A DNA stretch of 64,000 nt, taken from positions 62,001-126,000 of the forward strand of contig CAWBUW010000007.1 of the NCBI GenBank assembly GCA_963792075.1, in the 5' to 3' direction. This DNA comes from CAWBUW01 sp963792075. GTDB lineage: Bacteria; Chloroflexota; Anaerolineae; Anaerolineales; UBA4823. The notes under the pieces are model-generated. The model did not search any database and was not told the DNA's origin. It saw only the letters and a list, made by a program, of their open reading frames with translations. Below are positions 1 through 8,338 of this stretch, one piece after another (within the stretch, counting starts at the first letter, position 1; every line of letters starts with the position of its first letter). A program made the position numbers and the translations under genes.

Positions 1-2
1 CT

Positions 3-368
3 GGAACTTGCGTACTTTCCGTGACGCGGGCGATCCTGGCCGATAAACAACCTATCGCTTTCCTGATCGATATTCTCCCGACGACCCATCTCCGGATGCA
101 GGATCTGGGAGAATCGTTCGACGGATCGGTGCTAGATATATTAATCCAGCGTAACGAACCGGCGTTGAGTCACTCCAGCACTAACATCAGCGTCGAGGCG
201 GCTGATCTACTTACGGCGCGCAAGCTGCACATCCAGCGTGGTGATATGCTACTTCGGTTGGACGCCCAATTGTACTCGCAGGAAGGGCACATCGTAGACT
301 ATTCGCTCAGCTACTTTGTGCCGGGCTACTTTCAATTCCACGTCATGCGGCGAATCGATCCGCATTAA
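3..368 (+). CDS. GntR-family regulator, C-terminal UTRA domain (5' partial)
   Basis: The frame is open from the left edge of the window, so the N-terminal winged-helix DNA-binding domain lies outside and only the effector-binding half is seen. The visible 121 residues resemble the UTRA domain of HutC/FarR-type GntR regulators: a beta-rich fold ending in the typical 'YSLSYFVPGYFQFHVMRR' strand with the final Arg-rich tail. UTRA domains bind small metabolites and release DNA. It lies 98 bp upstream of, and in the same direction as, the carbamoyltransferase cluster, so it is the likely local regulator of that cluster (inference). Nothing suggests damage. The exact ligand cannot be told from the sequence. 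Confidence 0.7.
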   Translation, partial: GTCVLSVTRAILADKQPIAFLIDILPTTHLRMQDLGESFDGSVLDILIQRNEPALSHSSTNISVEAADLLTARKLHIQRGDMLLRLDAQLYSQEGHIVDYSLSYFVPGYFQFHVMRRIDPH

Positions 369-380
369 AGTTAGAAGTTT

Positions 381-403
381 ATGCCAGGAGAACTGCCTGG
401 CAT
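381..403 (+). terminator. Short hairpin after the GntR gene
   Basis: An 8-bp perfect stem (ATGCCAGG / CCTGGCAT) with a 7-nt loop sits 12 bp after the regulator stop. There is no T-run behind it, so it may be a weak terminator or a mRNA-stabilising hairpin ahead of the carbamoyltransferase operon. Confidence 0.4.
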
Positions 404-466
404 CCTCTGGGTTGCGTCGTGCAATCCGGTAAACAAATATACCATAAAGAAATAGGAGATATTGCA

Positions 467-1423
467 ATGAAGAGTTTCATGGGCCGTGACATTCTGTCAC
501 TCAAAGAGTTCGAACGCAATGAGTTTTTCCGGGTATTCGAAGTTGCTAAAGAGCTGGAGCCGATCGCCAGGAACCGCCGCAACAGCGACCTGCTGAAAGA
601 GAAGACCCTGGTGACAGCTTTTTACCAGCCCAGCACCCGCACCCGCCTGGCGCACGAAGCTGCCATGCACCGCCTGGGTGGGCACGTGACCGGTTTTTCG
701 GACGCCAAGATGACACGCGCCGGCGACTTTTATCAAGAGTCCATCAAAGACACAGTCAAAATGCTTGAATACTACGGCGATGTGATCGTCATGCGCCATT
801 TTCAGCAGGGTGCGCCGCATGAGGCAGCCAAGTGGGCCTCCATTCCCATCATCAACGGCGGTGATGGCTGGGGTGAGCATCCGACACAGATCTTGACCGA
901 CCTGTACACCGTGCTGCAGGAAAAGGGCCGGCTGGATGGACTCAAGTGGCTGGCTGTAGGCGATATGCGCATGCGGACGATGCACTCGTTGGGCTATGCG
1001 CTCACGCAGTTTGACTGCCCCATCACATTTGTTGCCCCGCCGGACATGTCGCTTACGGATGAATTCAAAGCTGAGCTGAAGCAATACAGCCTTAATTTCA
1101 AAGAGGCCGAGCATGTCGAGCAAGCGATTGCTGAAGCGGATGTCATCCTGGTCGAGCCAGTTGTCCAGCCGGATTACACCAAGTCGCGTGACGAGCGCGC
1201 CGGCAAGGAAGTTGGCCTGACGCCTGCCAACTACAAGATCACGCGCGAGCTTCTACAGACCAAGGCCAAGTCGGATGCGATTTTGTTACACTCCCTGCCG
1301 CGCATGGATGAGATTCCTTCGGACGTAGACATCACCCGCTGGTCACGTTACTGGCAGGAAGCCTTCAACGGCGTTGTGATGCGCATGGCGCTCCTGGCGC
1401 TCGTGCTGGGTGCGAAGGAATAG
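467..1423 (+). CDS. Aspartate/ornithine-carbamoyltransferase family protein
   Basis: A 318-residue transcarbamoylase of normal length. The carbamoyl-phosphate loop STRTR is at residues 56-60, the HPTQ motif at 138-141, and an ATCase-like 'LHSLPRMDEI' near 279. These features fit the aspartate carbamoyltransferase branch more than the ornithine branch, but the second-substrate loop is not a textbook PyrB one, and the neighbours are catabolic, so pyrimidine synthesis is unlikely to be its job. The start at 467 is chosen over an upstream in-frame codon at 419 because GGAG lies 9 bp before it. It is the first gene of the row regulator - two carbamoyltransferases - carbamate kinase. Inference: it works in the phosphorolytic direction on a carbamoylated amino acid, making carbamoyl phosphate. 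Confidence 0.8.
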   Translation: MKSFMGRDILSLKEFERNEFFRVFEVAKELEPIARNRRNSDLLKEKTLVTAFYQPSTRTRLAHEAAMHRLGGHVTGFSDAKMTRAGDFYQESIKDTVKMLEYYGDVIVMRHFQQGAPHEAAKWASIPIINGGDGWGEHPTQILTDLYTVLQEKGRLDGLKWLAVGDMRMRTMHSLGYALTQFDCPITFVAPPDMSLTDEFKAELKQYSLNFKEAEHVEQAIAEADVILVEPVVQPDYTKSRDERAGKEVGLTPANYKITRELLQTKAKSDAILLHSLPRMDEIPSDVDITRWSRYWQEAFNGVVMRMALLALVLGAKE

Positions 1424-1471
1424 AGCTTCGTTTGTAAGATCCCTTTGGAATAAGAAAATCAGGAGACCGAA

Positions 1472-2449
1472 ATGCAAACCTACTTACACGGTCGAGATTT
1501 GATCGGCGATCTCGACTTTAGCAAGGAAGAAGTCGAAACTGTTTTGGATGTGGCTTTTGATTTGAAGCGCAAGCGCGCGCTGGGCGAATCGCACGCTTAC
1601 CTGCGCGATAAGGTTCTGGCGATGTTGTTCTTCTTTTCCAGCACACGTACGCGCGGCTCTTTCGAGGCCGGCATGGCTCAACTTGGTGGTCACGGCGCGT
1701 TCATCGAATCGCGCACGACGCAGATCGCCCACGGCGACACGCCCAAGGAAATCGGCGAAATCTTTGGCCGCTACTTTGACGGCATCGCCATCCGCCACGT
1801 GGATTGGGGCGTCGGCAATGGCTATTTGAACGCTGTCGCCAAAGCATCACGCGTGCCGGTGCTCAACATGCAGTGTGACGTCTATCACCCCTTCCAGTGC
1901 CTGGCCGACTTGATGACGATTGTCGAAAAGAAGGGCCGCGACCTGCGCCGCAAGAAGATGGTTGTTTCTTGGGCGTACGCGGCCTCGTACCAAAAGCCCA
2001 TGTCTGTACCTCAATCGCTGGTGCTGCAAATGCCGCGTTTTGGCATGGACGTGGTGCTGGCGCATCCACCTGAATTCAAGCTCATGCCTGAGATCATGGA
2101 CCAGGCGCGCGAGCAGGCCCGGAAATTCGGCGTGGGTTTTGAGGTGATGGACGATATGGACGCCGCTTTCAAAGATGCAGATGTCATCTATGCCAAATCG
2201 TGGGGCGCTATGGTCCATACGCCTGACGCGGAAGAAGGCGCTAAGATCATCAAGAAATACGAAAGCTGGATCACGAACGAGCGACGCATGGCGCTGGCCA
2301 AGCCGGATGCAATCTACATGCACCCGCTACCCGCCGACCGCAACATCGAAGTGACCGACGGCGTGATGGACGGTCCGCAATCTGTCGTGTATGACGAGGC
2401 TGAAAATCGTCTGCATGCCCAAAAAGCCGTTATGGCATTGACAATGTAA
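1472..2449 (+). CDS. YgeW-like carbamoyltransferase
   Basis: A 325-residue second carbamoyltransferase. STRTR is at residues 57-61, 'QIAHGDT' at 84-90, and the C-terminal half carries 'RFGMDVVLAHP', 'FKDADVIYAKSW' and 'MHPLPAD', all close to the equivalents in the knotted-type YgeW family of E. coli purine/hydantoin degradation clusters. YgeW is thought to act in the anaerobic breakdown of purine-derived carbamoyl compounds; its amino-acid substrate is not settled. A strong AGGAG precedes the ATG. It is 48 bp after the first carbamoyltransferase and 13 bp before carbamate kinase. The two transferases are only distantly related, so this is not a fresh duplication; they probably handle different acceptors or form a mixed complex (inference). 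Confidence 0.8.
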   Translation: MQTYLHGRDLIGDLDFSKEEVETVLDVAFDLKRKRALGESHAYLRDKVLAMLFFFSSTRTRGSFEAGMAQLGGHGAFIESRTTQIAHGDTPKEIGEIFGRYFDGIAIRHVDWGVGNGYLNAVAKASRVPVLNMQCDVYHPFQCLADLMTIVEKKGRDLRRKKMVVSWAYAASYQKPMSVPQSLVLQMPRFGMDVVLAHPPEFKLMPEIMDQAREQARKFGVGFEVMDDMDAAFKDADVIYAKSWGAMVHTPDAEEGAKIIKKYESWITNERRMALAKPDAIYMHPLPADRNIEVTDGVMDGPQSVVYDEAENRLHAQKAVMALTM

Positions 2450-2462
2450 TGTGGAGGCGTTA

Positions 2463-3410
2463 ATGAGCAACCCGGTTGCAATCGTCGCCGTTGGAGGCAA
2501 TTCTCTGATCATGGATAAGCAGCATGAGGATGTGCCTTCGCAAGTGAGTGCGGTCGAAGAGACCAGCAAACACATTGCCGATATGATCCAACGTGGTTGG
2601 AACGTAATCGTTACACATGGGAATGGCCCGCAGGTTGGTTTTATCCTGCGCCGCAACGAGCTGGCCTATCCTGAGGTCCACTCTACCCCCTTAGATGTGA
2701 TTGGCGCCGATACCCAGGGATCCATCGGCTACATGCTCGCCCGCGCCCTTGACAACGAGTTCAAAAACCGTGGGATTTCACGTTCGGTTGCGGCAATCGT
2801 TACCCAGGTGCTGGTGGATCGCAATGACCCCGGTTTCAAGAACCCCACCAAGGGCATCGGCGGCTTCACGACCAAGGAAAAAGCCGACATTTTCGCCCAG
2901 GAGGGCTGGACTGTGAAGGAAGATGCCGGGCGTGGTTGGCGGCGCATGATCGCTTCCCCCATCCCGCTCAAGATCGTCGAATTGGACGCGATTAAGAGCC
3001 TGATCGAGGGCGGATTTATCGTCGTGGCAGTTGGCGGCGGCGGGATTCCGGTGATCGAAGATGAGAAGGGTATCTTGCAAGGCACTTATGCCGTAATCGA
3101 CAAGGACCGCGCCAGCAGCCTGTTGGCTGCCCAATTGAAGGCTGACCTGTTCCTGATCTCGACCGCAGTCGATAAAGTGGCGATCAACTTCAACAAGCCC
3201 AACCAGCAGTGGCTGGATAAGATGTCGTTGAGCGAAGCCAAGAAGCTGTACGCTGAAGGCCACTTCCTTTCCGGCAGCATGGGCCCCAAAATCGAGGCTA
3301 TCATCGCCTTCCTGGAAGCCAATCCCAAAGGCAAGGCGCTGGTTACCCGCCCGGCGAGCATCATCGATGCCCTGGACGGCAAGACCGGCACCTGGATTCT
3401 GCCCGACTAG
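2463..3410 (+). CDS. arcC: Carbamate kinase
   Basis: A 315-residue amino-acid-kinase-fold protein with the usual carbamate kinase signatures: N-terminal 'VAVGGNSLI', 'THGNGPQVG' near residue 57, 'VAVGGGGIPV' near 190, and 'GSMGPKIEA' near 275. It transfers phosphate from carbamoyl phosphate to ADP, giving ATP, CO2 and ammonia. The ATG at 2463 is preferred to the GTG at 2451 because GGAG lies 6-7 bp before it. Placed right after two carbamoyltransferases, it is the energy-conserving last step of the pathway. Length and motifs are complete. Confidence 0.93.
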   Translation: MSNPVAIVAVGGNSLIMDKQHEDVPSQVSAVEETSKHIADMIQRGWNVIVTHGNGPQVGFILRRNELAYPEVHSTPLDVIGADTQGSIGYMLARALDNEFKNRGISRSVAAIVTQVLVDRNDPGFKNPTKGIGGFTTKEKADIFAQEGWTVKEDAGRGWRRMIASPIPLKIVELDAIKSLIEGGFIVVAVGGGGIPVIEDEKGILQGTYAVIDKDRASSLLAAQLKADLFLISTAVDKVAINFNKPNQQWLDKMSLSEAKKLYAEGHFLSGSMGPKIEAIIAFLEANPKGKALVTRPASIIDALDGKTGTWILPD

Positions 3411-3441
3411 ATCAAATACATAGAATACATGCGAGCAGGTT

Positions 3442-4704
3442 ATGGATCATATCAAATCTCTAAAATGCCTTCTCTGTGGTCATGAGTATGCCCCCACTGA
3501 GATCGACTACGTCTGCCCACACCACGGTGACGAAGGGATCGTGGATGTCCAGTATGACTATGACCTGATCGCCCGCCGGATCAGCCCGCAGTCGCTGGCA
3601 GAGAACCGCGATTTTACCATCTGGCGCTACAAGCCACTGCTGCCTGTAGCGCCAGATAGCCCGGTGCCCCCGCTGACTGTGGGTTGGACGCCGCTCTATC
3701 ACACCGAGAACCTGGCAGCCAGGCTGGGGATGAAACACGTTTGGGTGAAGGACGATGGCCGCCAACCGACGGCGTCCTTCAAAGACCGTGCCAGCGCTAT
3801 TGCCGTGGTCAAGGGCCGCGAGCGCGGCGCCGAGGTCATCACCACCGCCAGCACCGGCAACGCCGCGGCGGCGCTCTCCGGCCTGTGCGCCAGTGTGGGG
3901 CAGCGGAATGTCATCTTTGTTCCGCAGTCGGCGCCACCGGCCAAGATTGCGCAACTGCTGGCCTTCGGCAGCACCGTCCTGCTGGTGCGCGGCACTTACG
4001 ACGACGCTTTTGAGCTGTGCCTGCAAGCTGCCAAAGAGTTCGGCTGGTACAACCGTAATACTGGGTATAATCCCTACATGACCGAGGGTAAAAAGACAGC
4101 CACGTTGGAAATCTGCGAGCAGCTCGCCTGGGATGCTCCGGACCGCATCTTTGTTTCGGTGGGCGATGGCTGCATCATCGGCGGGCTGCACAAAGGACTG
4201 AAAGATCTACTGGCCCTGGGATGGATAAAGCGGATGCCCAAGCTGATGGGAGTGCAAGCGGCGGGATCGGCAGCGCTGTATGAAGCGTGGCGGACCGGCA
4301 TGAAGGCCATGGACATGCAGCCGATTGACGCGCACACCATCGCAGATAGCATCTCCGCCGGGTTACCGCGTGACCGCATCAAAGCCTTAGCCGCCGTGCG
4401 AGAGACAGGAGGCGCCTACATCAAGGTGACTGACGAGGAAATCCTGGCAGCTATCCCCGCGTTAGCGCAAAGCTCGGGCGTCTTTGCCGAGCCGGCAGGG
4501 GCCGCGGCCTATGCCGGACTGGTCAAGGCGGTGGAAGACAACTCGCTGGACCCAAATGAACGGATCGTCGTCCTGGTCACCGGCAACGGGCTGAAGGACA
4601 TTACGTCAACTCTCAAAGCGGTAAGCGATCCTTTTATTGTTGACAAGAATATAGATGACGTGAAACGCGTCATCGGCAATCATAAATTGGAGATAATACC
4701 ATGA
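3442..4704 (+). CDS. Threonine-synthase-like PLP enzyme with N-terminal zinc ribbon
   Basis: A 420-residue fold-type-II PLP enzyme. A small zinc-binding knuckle (C9, C12, C25, H28) comes before the catalytic domain; the PLP lysine is K114 in 'TASFKDRA', and the phosphate loop is 'STGNAAAAL'. The 'SVGDGCIIGG' and 'VTGNGLKD' segments match threonine synthase (ThrC) proteins. In this setting it need not make threonine: related enzymes sit beside YgeW, carbamate kinase and SsnA in amino-acid or purine catabolic clusters and may do an ammonia-lyase or beta-elimination step such as 2,3-diaminopropionate breakdown (inference). Its stop overlaps the start of the next PLP gene in an ATGA, so both are probably made in fixed ratio. 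Confidence 0.8.
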   Translation: MDHIKSLKCLLCGHEYAPTEIDYVCPHHGDEGIVDVQYDYDLIARRISPQSLAENRDFTIWRYKPLLPVAPDSPVPPLTVGWTPLYHTENLAARLGMKHVWVKDDGRQPTASFKDRASAIAVVKGRERGAEVITTASTGNAAAALSGLCASVGQRNVIFVPQSAPPAKIAQLLAFGSTVLLVRGTYDDAFELCLQAAKEFGWYNRNTGYNPYMTEGKKTATLEICEQLAWDAPDRIFVSVGDGCIIGGLHKGLKDLLALGWIKRMPKLMGVQAAGSAALYEAWRTGMKAMDMQPIDAHTIADSISAGLPRDRIKALAAVRETGGAYIKVTDEEILAAIPALAQSSGVFAEPAGAAAYAGLVKAVEDNSLDPNERIVVLVTGNGLKDITSTLKAVSDPFIVDKNIDDVKRVIGNHKLEIIP

Positions 4705-6161
4705 TAGACCTGACCATACAGCCTGATCGGCTCGAACGCGCGGTAAAGCGCGCTCGAGAGCGCAATATCATCGTCCCCACCTACAAGCAAATGAAGAATC
4801 CTGCTCTCATTCCAGCCAGGATCAAGACGGAATTGAGCAAGATCGGTTTGTGGGACATCAATCCACGCAACCTGTTCCGCATCTCCTGGCACAACGACCC
4901 GGTTCTCCAGGGCGGCGGGTACGGCGGCGTGAATTATTTCGAGCTACCCAAAAGCCTGACCGGCACAGAGGCGCGCATCATCGTCCTGGTGGGTAAGTGG
5001 TTCCCCACCGGCGCGCACAAAGTCGGCGCGGCGTTTGGCTGCCTGGCGCCGCGACTCGTCACCGGCCAGTTCGACCCGTCGACACAGAAAGCAGTCTGGC
5101 CCTCAACCGGCAATTACTGCCGGGGGGGCGCCTACGATTCAGCCCTGCTGGCCTGCCAGTCGATTGCCATCCTGCCCGAAGGCATGAGCCGTGAGCGATT
5201 TGAGTGGCTCGCCAAGGTGGCGGGAGAGGTCATCGCCACGCCCGGCAGCGAATCGAACGTCAAGGAAATCTTTGATAAGTGCTGGGAGCTGCGCCACTCC
5301 GGCCAAGACCTGATGATCTTCAACCAGTTCGAAGAGTTCGGCAATTACCTGTGGCATTACGAGGTCACCGGTCACGCGATGGAAGAAGTGCTCCAGCGGG
5401 TCATGAGCCCGCGCGACACTTACCGCGGTATGGTCTCGGCTACCGGTTCGGCGGGAACGATCGCCAGCGGCGACTACATGAAGCAGCTCTTTCCAGGCAG
5501 TAAGATCGTCGCCAGTGAGGCGCTCCAGTGCCCCACGCTGCTCGAAAACGGCTTTGGCGCGCATCGCATCGAGGGCATTGGCGACAAGCACGTGCCGTGG
5601 ATCCACAACGTCAAGAACACCGACTTCGTCGTGGCGATTGACGACAACGCCGTGGTCAATCTGTCTCGCCTGTTCAACGAGCCGGCCGGCCGGGCTTACC
5701 TGGTCAAGCAGGGCGTGCCTGAAGGGGTCGTAAAAGGGCTTGACCTGCTGGGCTTTTCCGGCATTTCGAACGTGCTCTCGGCGGTCAAGTTCGCCAAGTA
5801 TTATGAGCTGGGCGAAAACGACATTGTGCTCTCGGTGCTGACCAACTCGATGCAGCTTTATGGCAGCCGCTTGCAGGAGATGAAGCAAGAGTTCGGCGAG
5901 TACACTGAACTGAACGCTGCGGCTGATTTCGCCCGCTATCTGATGGGTCAGTCCACCGATAACATGAGCGAGCTGACCTATGCTGACCGCCGGCGGGTCC
6001 ACAACTTGAAATATTTCACCTGGGTTGAGCAGCAAGGCCGCACTTACGAAGAGATCAACGCCCAGTGGTCCGACAGGGACTATTGGACGAGCTACCAAAG
6101 CCAGGCTGAGGCGATCGACGCGCTGATCGAAGAGTTCAACGCCAAGGTAGGCTTGTTGTAG
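4701..6161 (+). CDS. PLP-dependent enzyme, cysteine-synthase/tryptophan-synthase-beta superfamily
   Basis: A 486-residue fold-type-II PLP protein, longer than cysteine synthase (about 310). The likely PLP lysine is K107 in 'PTGAHKVGAAFG', followed by a phosphate-binding 'PSTGNYCRGGAYD'. The C-terminal region from about residue 390 ('YGSRLQEMKQEFGEY') adds a helical part ending in 'WSDRDYWTSYQSQAEAID'. No exact function is recognised. Its 4-bp overlap with the threonine-synthase-like gene suggests that the two PLP proteins act together, perhaps as a two-subunit enzyme. It ends the enzyme block, with the ABC importer 57 bp downstream. Confidence 0.72.
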   Translation: MIDLTIQPDRLERAVKRARERNIIVPTYKQMKNPALIPARIKTELSKIGLWDINPRNLFRISWHNDPVLQGGGYGGVNYFELPKSLTGTEARIIVLVGKWFPTGAHKVGAAFGCLAPRLVTGQFDPSTQKAVWPSTGNYCRGGAYDSALLACQSIAILPEGMSRERFEWLAKVAGEVIATPGSESNVKEIFDKCWELRHSGQDLMIFNQFEEFGNYLWHYEVTGHAMEEVLQRVMSPRDTYRGMVSATGSAGTIASGDYMKQLFPGSKIVASEALQCPTLLENGFGAHRIEGIGDKHVPWIHNVKNTDFVVAIDDNAVVNLSRLFNEPAGRAYLVKQGVPEGVVKGLDLLGFSGISNVLSAVKFAKYYELGENDIVLSVLTNSMQLYGSRLQEMKQEFGEYTELNAAADFARYLMGQSTDNMSELTYADRRRVHNLKYFTWVEQQGRTYEEINAQWSDRDYWTSYQSQAEAIDALIEEFNAKVGLL

Positions 6162-6218
6162 CGCTCACAAATGCATTATTAACTCCGATTTCAAACTGCA
6201 CCTCGTAGGTGGATCTAT

Positions 6219-7346
6219 ATGCCGACTGAAACAGCTGCTGTTCCGTCCCGCACTCACCGCAGGTTGGCCATTGACTGGAAGGACATCCTTTTTAGGGCGG
6301 CTGTGCCTGTCCTGGCAATGCTGGTTGCGTTGCTCATCGGAGCGGTGATGTTGTTGCTGCTCAAAGTAAATCCATTCACCGCCTACGCTGCCCTGATCGA
6401 CGGGGCGCTGGGCAGTAAATCCAGCATCACTCAGTCGCTTGTCAAAGCCACGCCACTGCTGCTGGTTGGCCTGGGCATCTGTATCGCTTTTCGCGCCAGC
6501 GTAATCAACATCGGCGGCGAGGGGCAGATCATTCTGGGCGCGCTGATGGCGACCTGGTTCTCGTTACAATTCCGTACCTGGCCTGGCTGGCTGCTGCTCC
6601 CAGCAACCGTGGCGATGGGTTTCATCGCGGGCGCAGTGTGGGGCTTTATACCCGGCGTCCTCAAAGCCCGCTTGAATGTCAACGAAATCCTCAGCACCAT
6701 CATGATGAACTTCGTAGCGTTGCAGTTGATGAACTTGCTATTGCGCGGCCCTTTGATGGATCCGGAGAGCGTTGCGGCGGGCACATTCCTGGCTCATTCC
6801 GAGCGGCTCCCGGAGCAAGTGTGGCTGCCGCGCCTGGTTCCACAAACATTACTCCATGCCGGGACGATCCTTGCGGTAGCGCTGGCGGCGGCCGTGTACA
6901 TCTTTCTGTGGCGTACTACCATCGGGTATCGTATTCGGGCGGTAGGCCTGAACCCCTATGCCGCACGCTTTGCCGGCATCAACGTGCCTTTCTACCAGGC
7001 GCTTTCATTGACGCTGGCGGGTGGTTTCGCCGGGCTGGCGGGCGCAGTCGAAGTGATCGGTGTACACCACCGGTTGTTGGAAGGCATCACCAGTGGTTAC
7101 GGCTTTTCCGGCATCGTGGCGGCGCTTTTCGGCGGTCTGCATCCACTGGGGGCAATTCCGGCCTCCTATCTGTTTGGGAGCTTGCTGGTTGGCGCGGACA
7201 AGATGCAGCGGGCAGTGCAAGTGCCGTCGGCCCTGGTGGATACAATCATGGGCCTGGTGGTATTATTCGTGGTCGGTTCTGCATTGCTATCGCGCCAATG
7301 GTCCGCCCGGCGCTTGGCGGCAGCCAAGGGGCAGGAGGTCAAGTGA
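6219..7346 (+). CDS. BMP-type nucleoside ABC importer, permease 1
   Basis: A 375-residue integral membrane protein with about 9-10 hydrophobic segments, of the YufP/NupP branched-chain-like permease family. The 'GICIAFRASVINIGGEGQIILGA' type segment near residue 85 is diagnostic for the first permease of BMP-lipoprotein importers, which carry purine nucleosides or related compounds. The N-terminus is cytoplasmic and basic. Its end overlaps the start of permease 2 (GTGA), the normal order for this transporter class. Confidence 0.88.
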   Translation: MPTETAAVPSRTHRRLAIDWKDILFRAAVPVLAMLVALLIGAVMLLLLKVNPFTAYAALIDGALGSKSSITQSLVKATPLLLVGLGICIAFRASVINIGGEGQIILGALMATWFSLQFRTWPGWLLLPATVAMGFIAGAVWGFIPGVLKARLNVNEILSTIMMNFVALQLMNLLLRGPLMDPESVAAGTFLAHSERLPEQVWLPRLVPQTLLHAGTILAVALAAAVYIFLWRTTIGYRIRAVGLNPYAARFAGINVPFYQALSLTLAGGFAGLAGAVEVIGVHHRLLEGITSGYGFSGIVAALFGGLHPLGAIPASYLFGSLLVGADKMQRAVQVPSALVDTIMGLVVLFVVGSALLSRQWSARRLAAAKGQEVK

Positions 7347-8278
7347 TAGAGGAAATCTTTTCTACCATGGCGATCGTCGGCATTCTCACCTCCGCCATCC
7401 GATTGGCTACGCCTTACCTTTTTGCTTCAATCGGTGAGGCGTTCGCCCAATTATCCGGCGTGTTGGATCTGGGTGTAGATGGCATCATGCTGGTGGGAGC
7501 TTATGCAGCCTTTTTCGTCGCACTGAATACCGGCAATCTATGGCTGGGTGTCCTCGCCGCTGTCGTTGTCGGGTTGTTGATGGGCTTGCTCATGTCAGTG
7601 GTCAGTGTCACGCTCAAAGCCGAACAAGGCATCAGTGGCATCGGGCTATACATGTTCGGGCTGGGCCTCTCGTCCCTGTTGTTCAAGGTCACAATTGGCA
7701 CCGTCAAGACAGTCAATGGTTTTCAACCTATCAAGATTCCACTCCTGGGTGATATTCCTATCTTGGGCGAAATCTTGTTCCAACATAATGTGCTGGTCTA
7801 CATGGCGTTCCTGCTTGTGCCGGCGGCCTGGTGGGTTTTGGATAAGACGACCTGGGGGCTCAGGATCAAGGCAGCGGGGCAGAATCCGGGAGCTGCGGAT
7901 GCGCTCGGTGTAAATGTGGATCGAGTGCGTTACATAAGCGTATGCCTGGGCGCAATGCTGGCAGGGCTGGCCGGAGCGTCGCTGTCCATCGCGCTGGTCA
8001 ATCTTTTTCAAGAAAACATTACTGCCGGCGCGGGCTTTATCGCCGTAGCACTGGTATACTTTGGCGGATGGAAACCGTTGGGTATTTTGGGTGGCGCGCT
8101 GCTGTTCAGCACAGTCAATGCAATCCAATTGTGGATGCAGGTGTTGGGCGTCAATATCCCGTCCGACGTAGCCGTCATGCTACCGTATCTGCTAACCATT
8201 GTTGCGCTGGCATTCACGGTAAATCGAGCGCGCCAGCCCGCTGGATTGAACGTGCCCTTTCAACGGGGCGAAAGTTAG
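7343..8278 (+). CDS. BMP-type nucleoside ABC importer, permease 2
   Basis: A 311-residue permease of the YufQ/NupQ family. The GTG at 7343 is taken as start because a strong GGAGGT lies just ahead of it and it overlaps the previous stop; the open frame runs further upstream in permease 1, but that part has no membrane character. 'FASIGEAFAQLSGVLDLGVDGIML' near residue 20 is the conserved entry segment of this family, and 'GLRIKAAGQNPGAADALGVNV' the cytoplasmic coupling loop that touches the ATPase. Confidence 0.88.
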   Translation: MIEEIFSTMAIVGILTSAIRLATPYLFASIGEAFAQLSGVLDLGVDGIMLVGAYAAFFVALNTGNLWLGVLAAVVVGLLMGLLMSVVSVTLKAEQGISGIGLYMFGLGLSSLLFKVTIGTVKTVNGFQPIKIPLLGDIPILGEILFQHNVLVYMAFLLVPAAWWVLDKTTWGLRIKAAGQNPGAADALGVNVDRVRYISVCLGAMLAGLAGASLSIALVNLFQENITAGAGFIAVALVYFGGWKPLGILGGALLFSTVNAIQLWMQVLGVNIPSDVAVMLPYLLTIVALAFTVNRARQPAGLNVPFQRGES

Positions 8279-8285
8279 TCGTAAA

Positions 8286-8302
8286 TTCCCCATCTCGGGG
8301 AA
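8286..8302 (+). other. Small hairpin between permease 2 and the binding lipoprotein
   Basis: TTCCCC / GGGGAA with a 5-nt loop, 8 bp after the permease stop and followed by an A/T-rich stretch. It may shield the downstream lipoprotein mRNA or partly stop transcription, in line with the higher dose needed for a binding protein. Confidence 0.35.
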
Positions 8303-8338
8303 ATTAAAATCTTTATCGGAGATAGAAGGAGACAGAAA

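Noticed and set aside
5139..6098. 319-codon open frame on the - strand opposite the 486-aa PLP enzyme
   Set aside because: The + strand gene has the PLP lysine motif and operon context; the reverse frame has no recognisable domain.
6638..7342. Upstream extension of permease 2 (546 codons in all)
   Set aside because: The extension lies inside permease 1 in another frame and lacks membrane segments; a GTG with strong RBS at 7343 is the real start.
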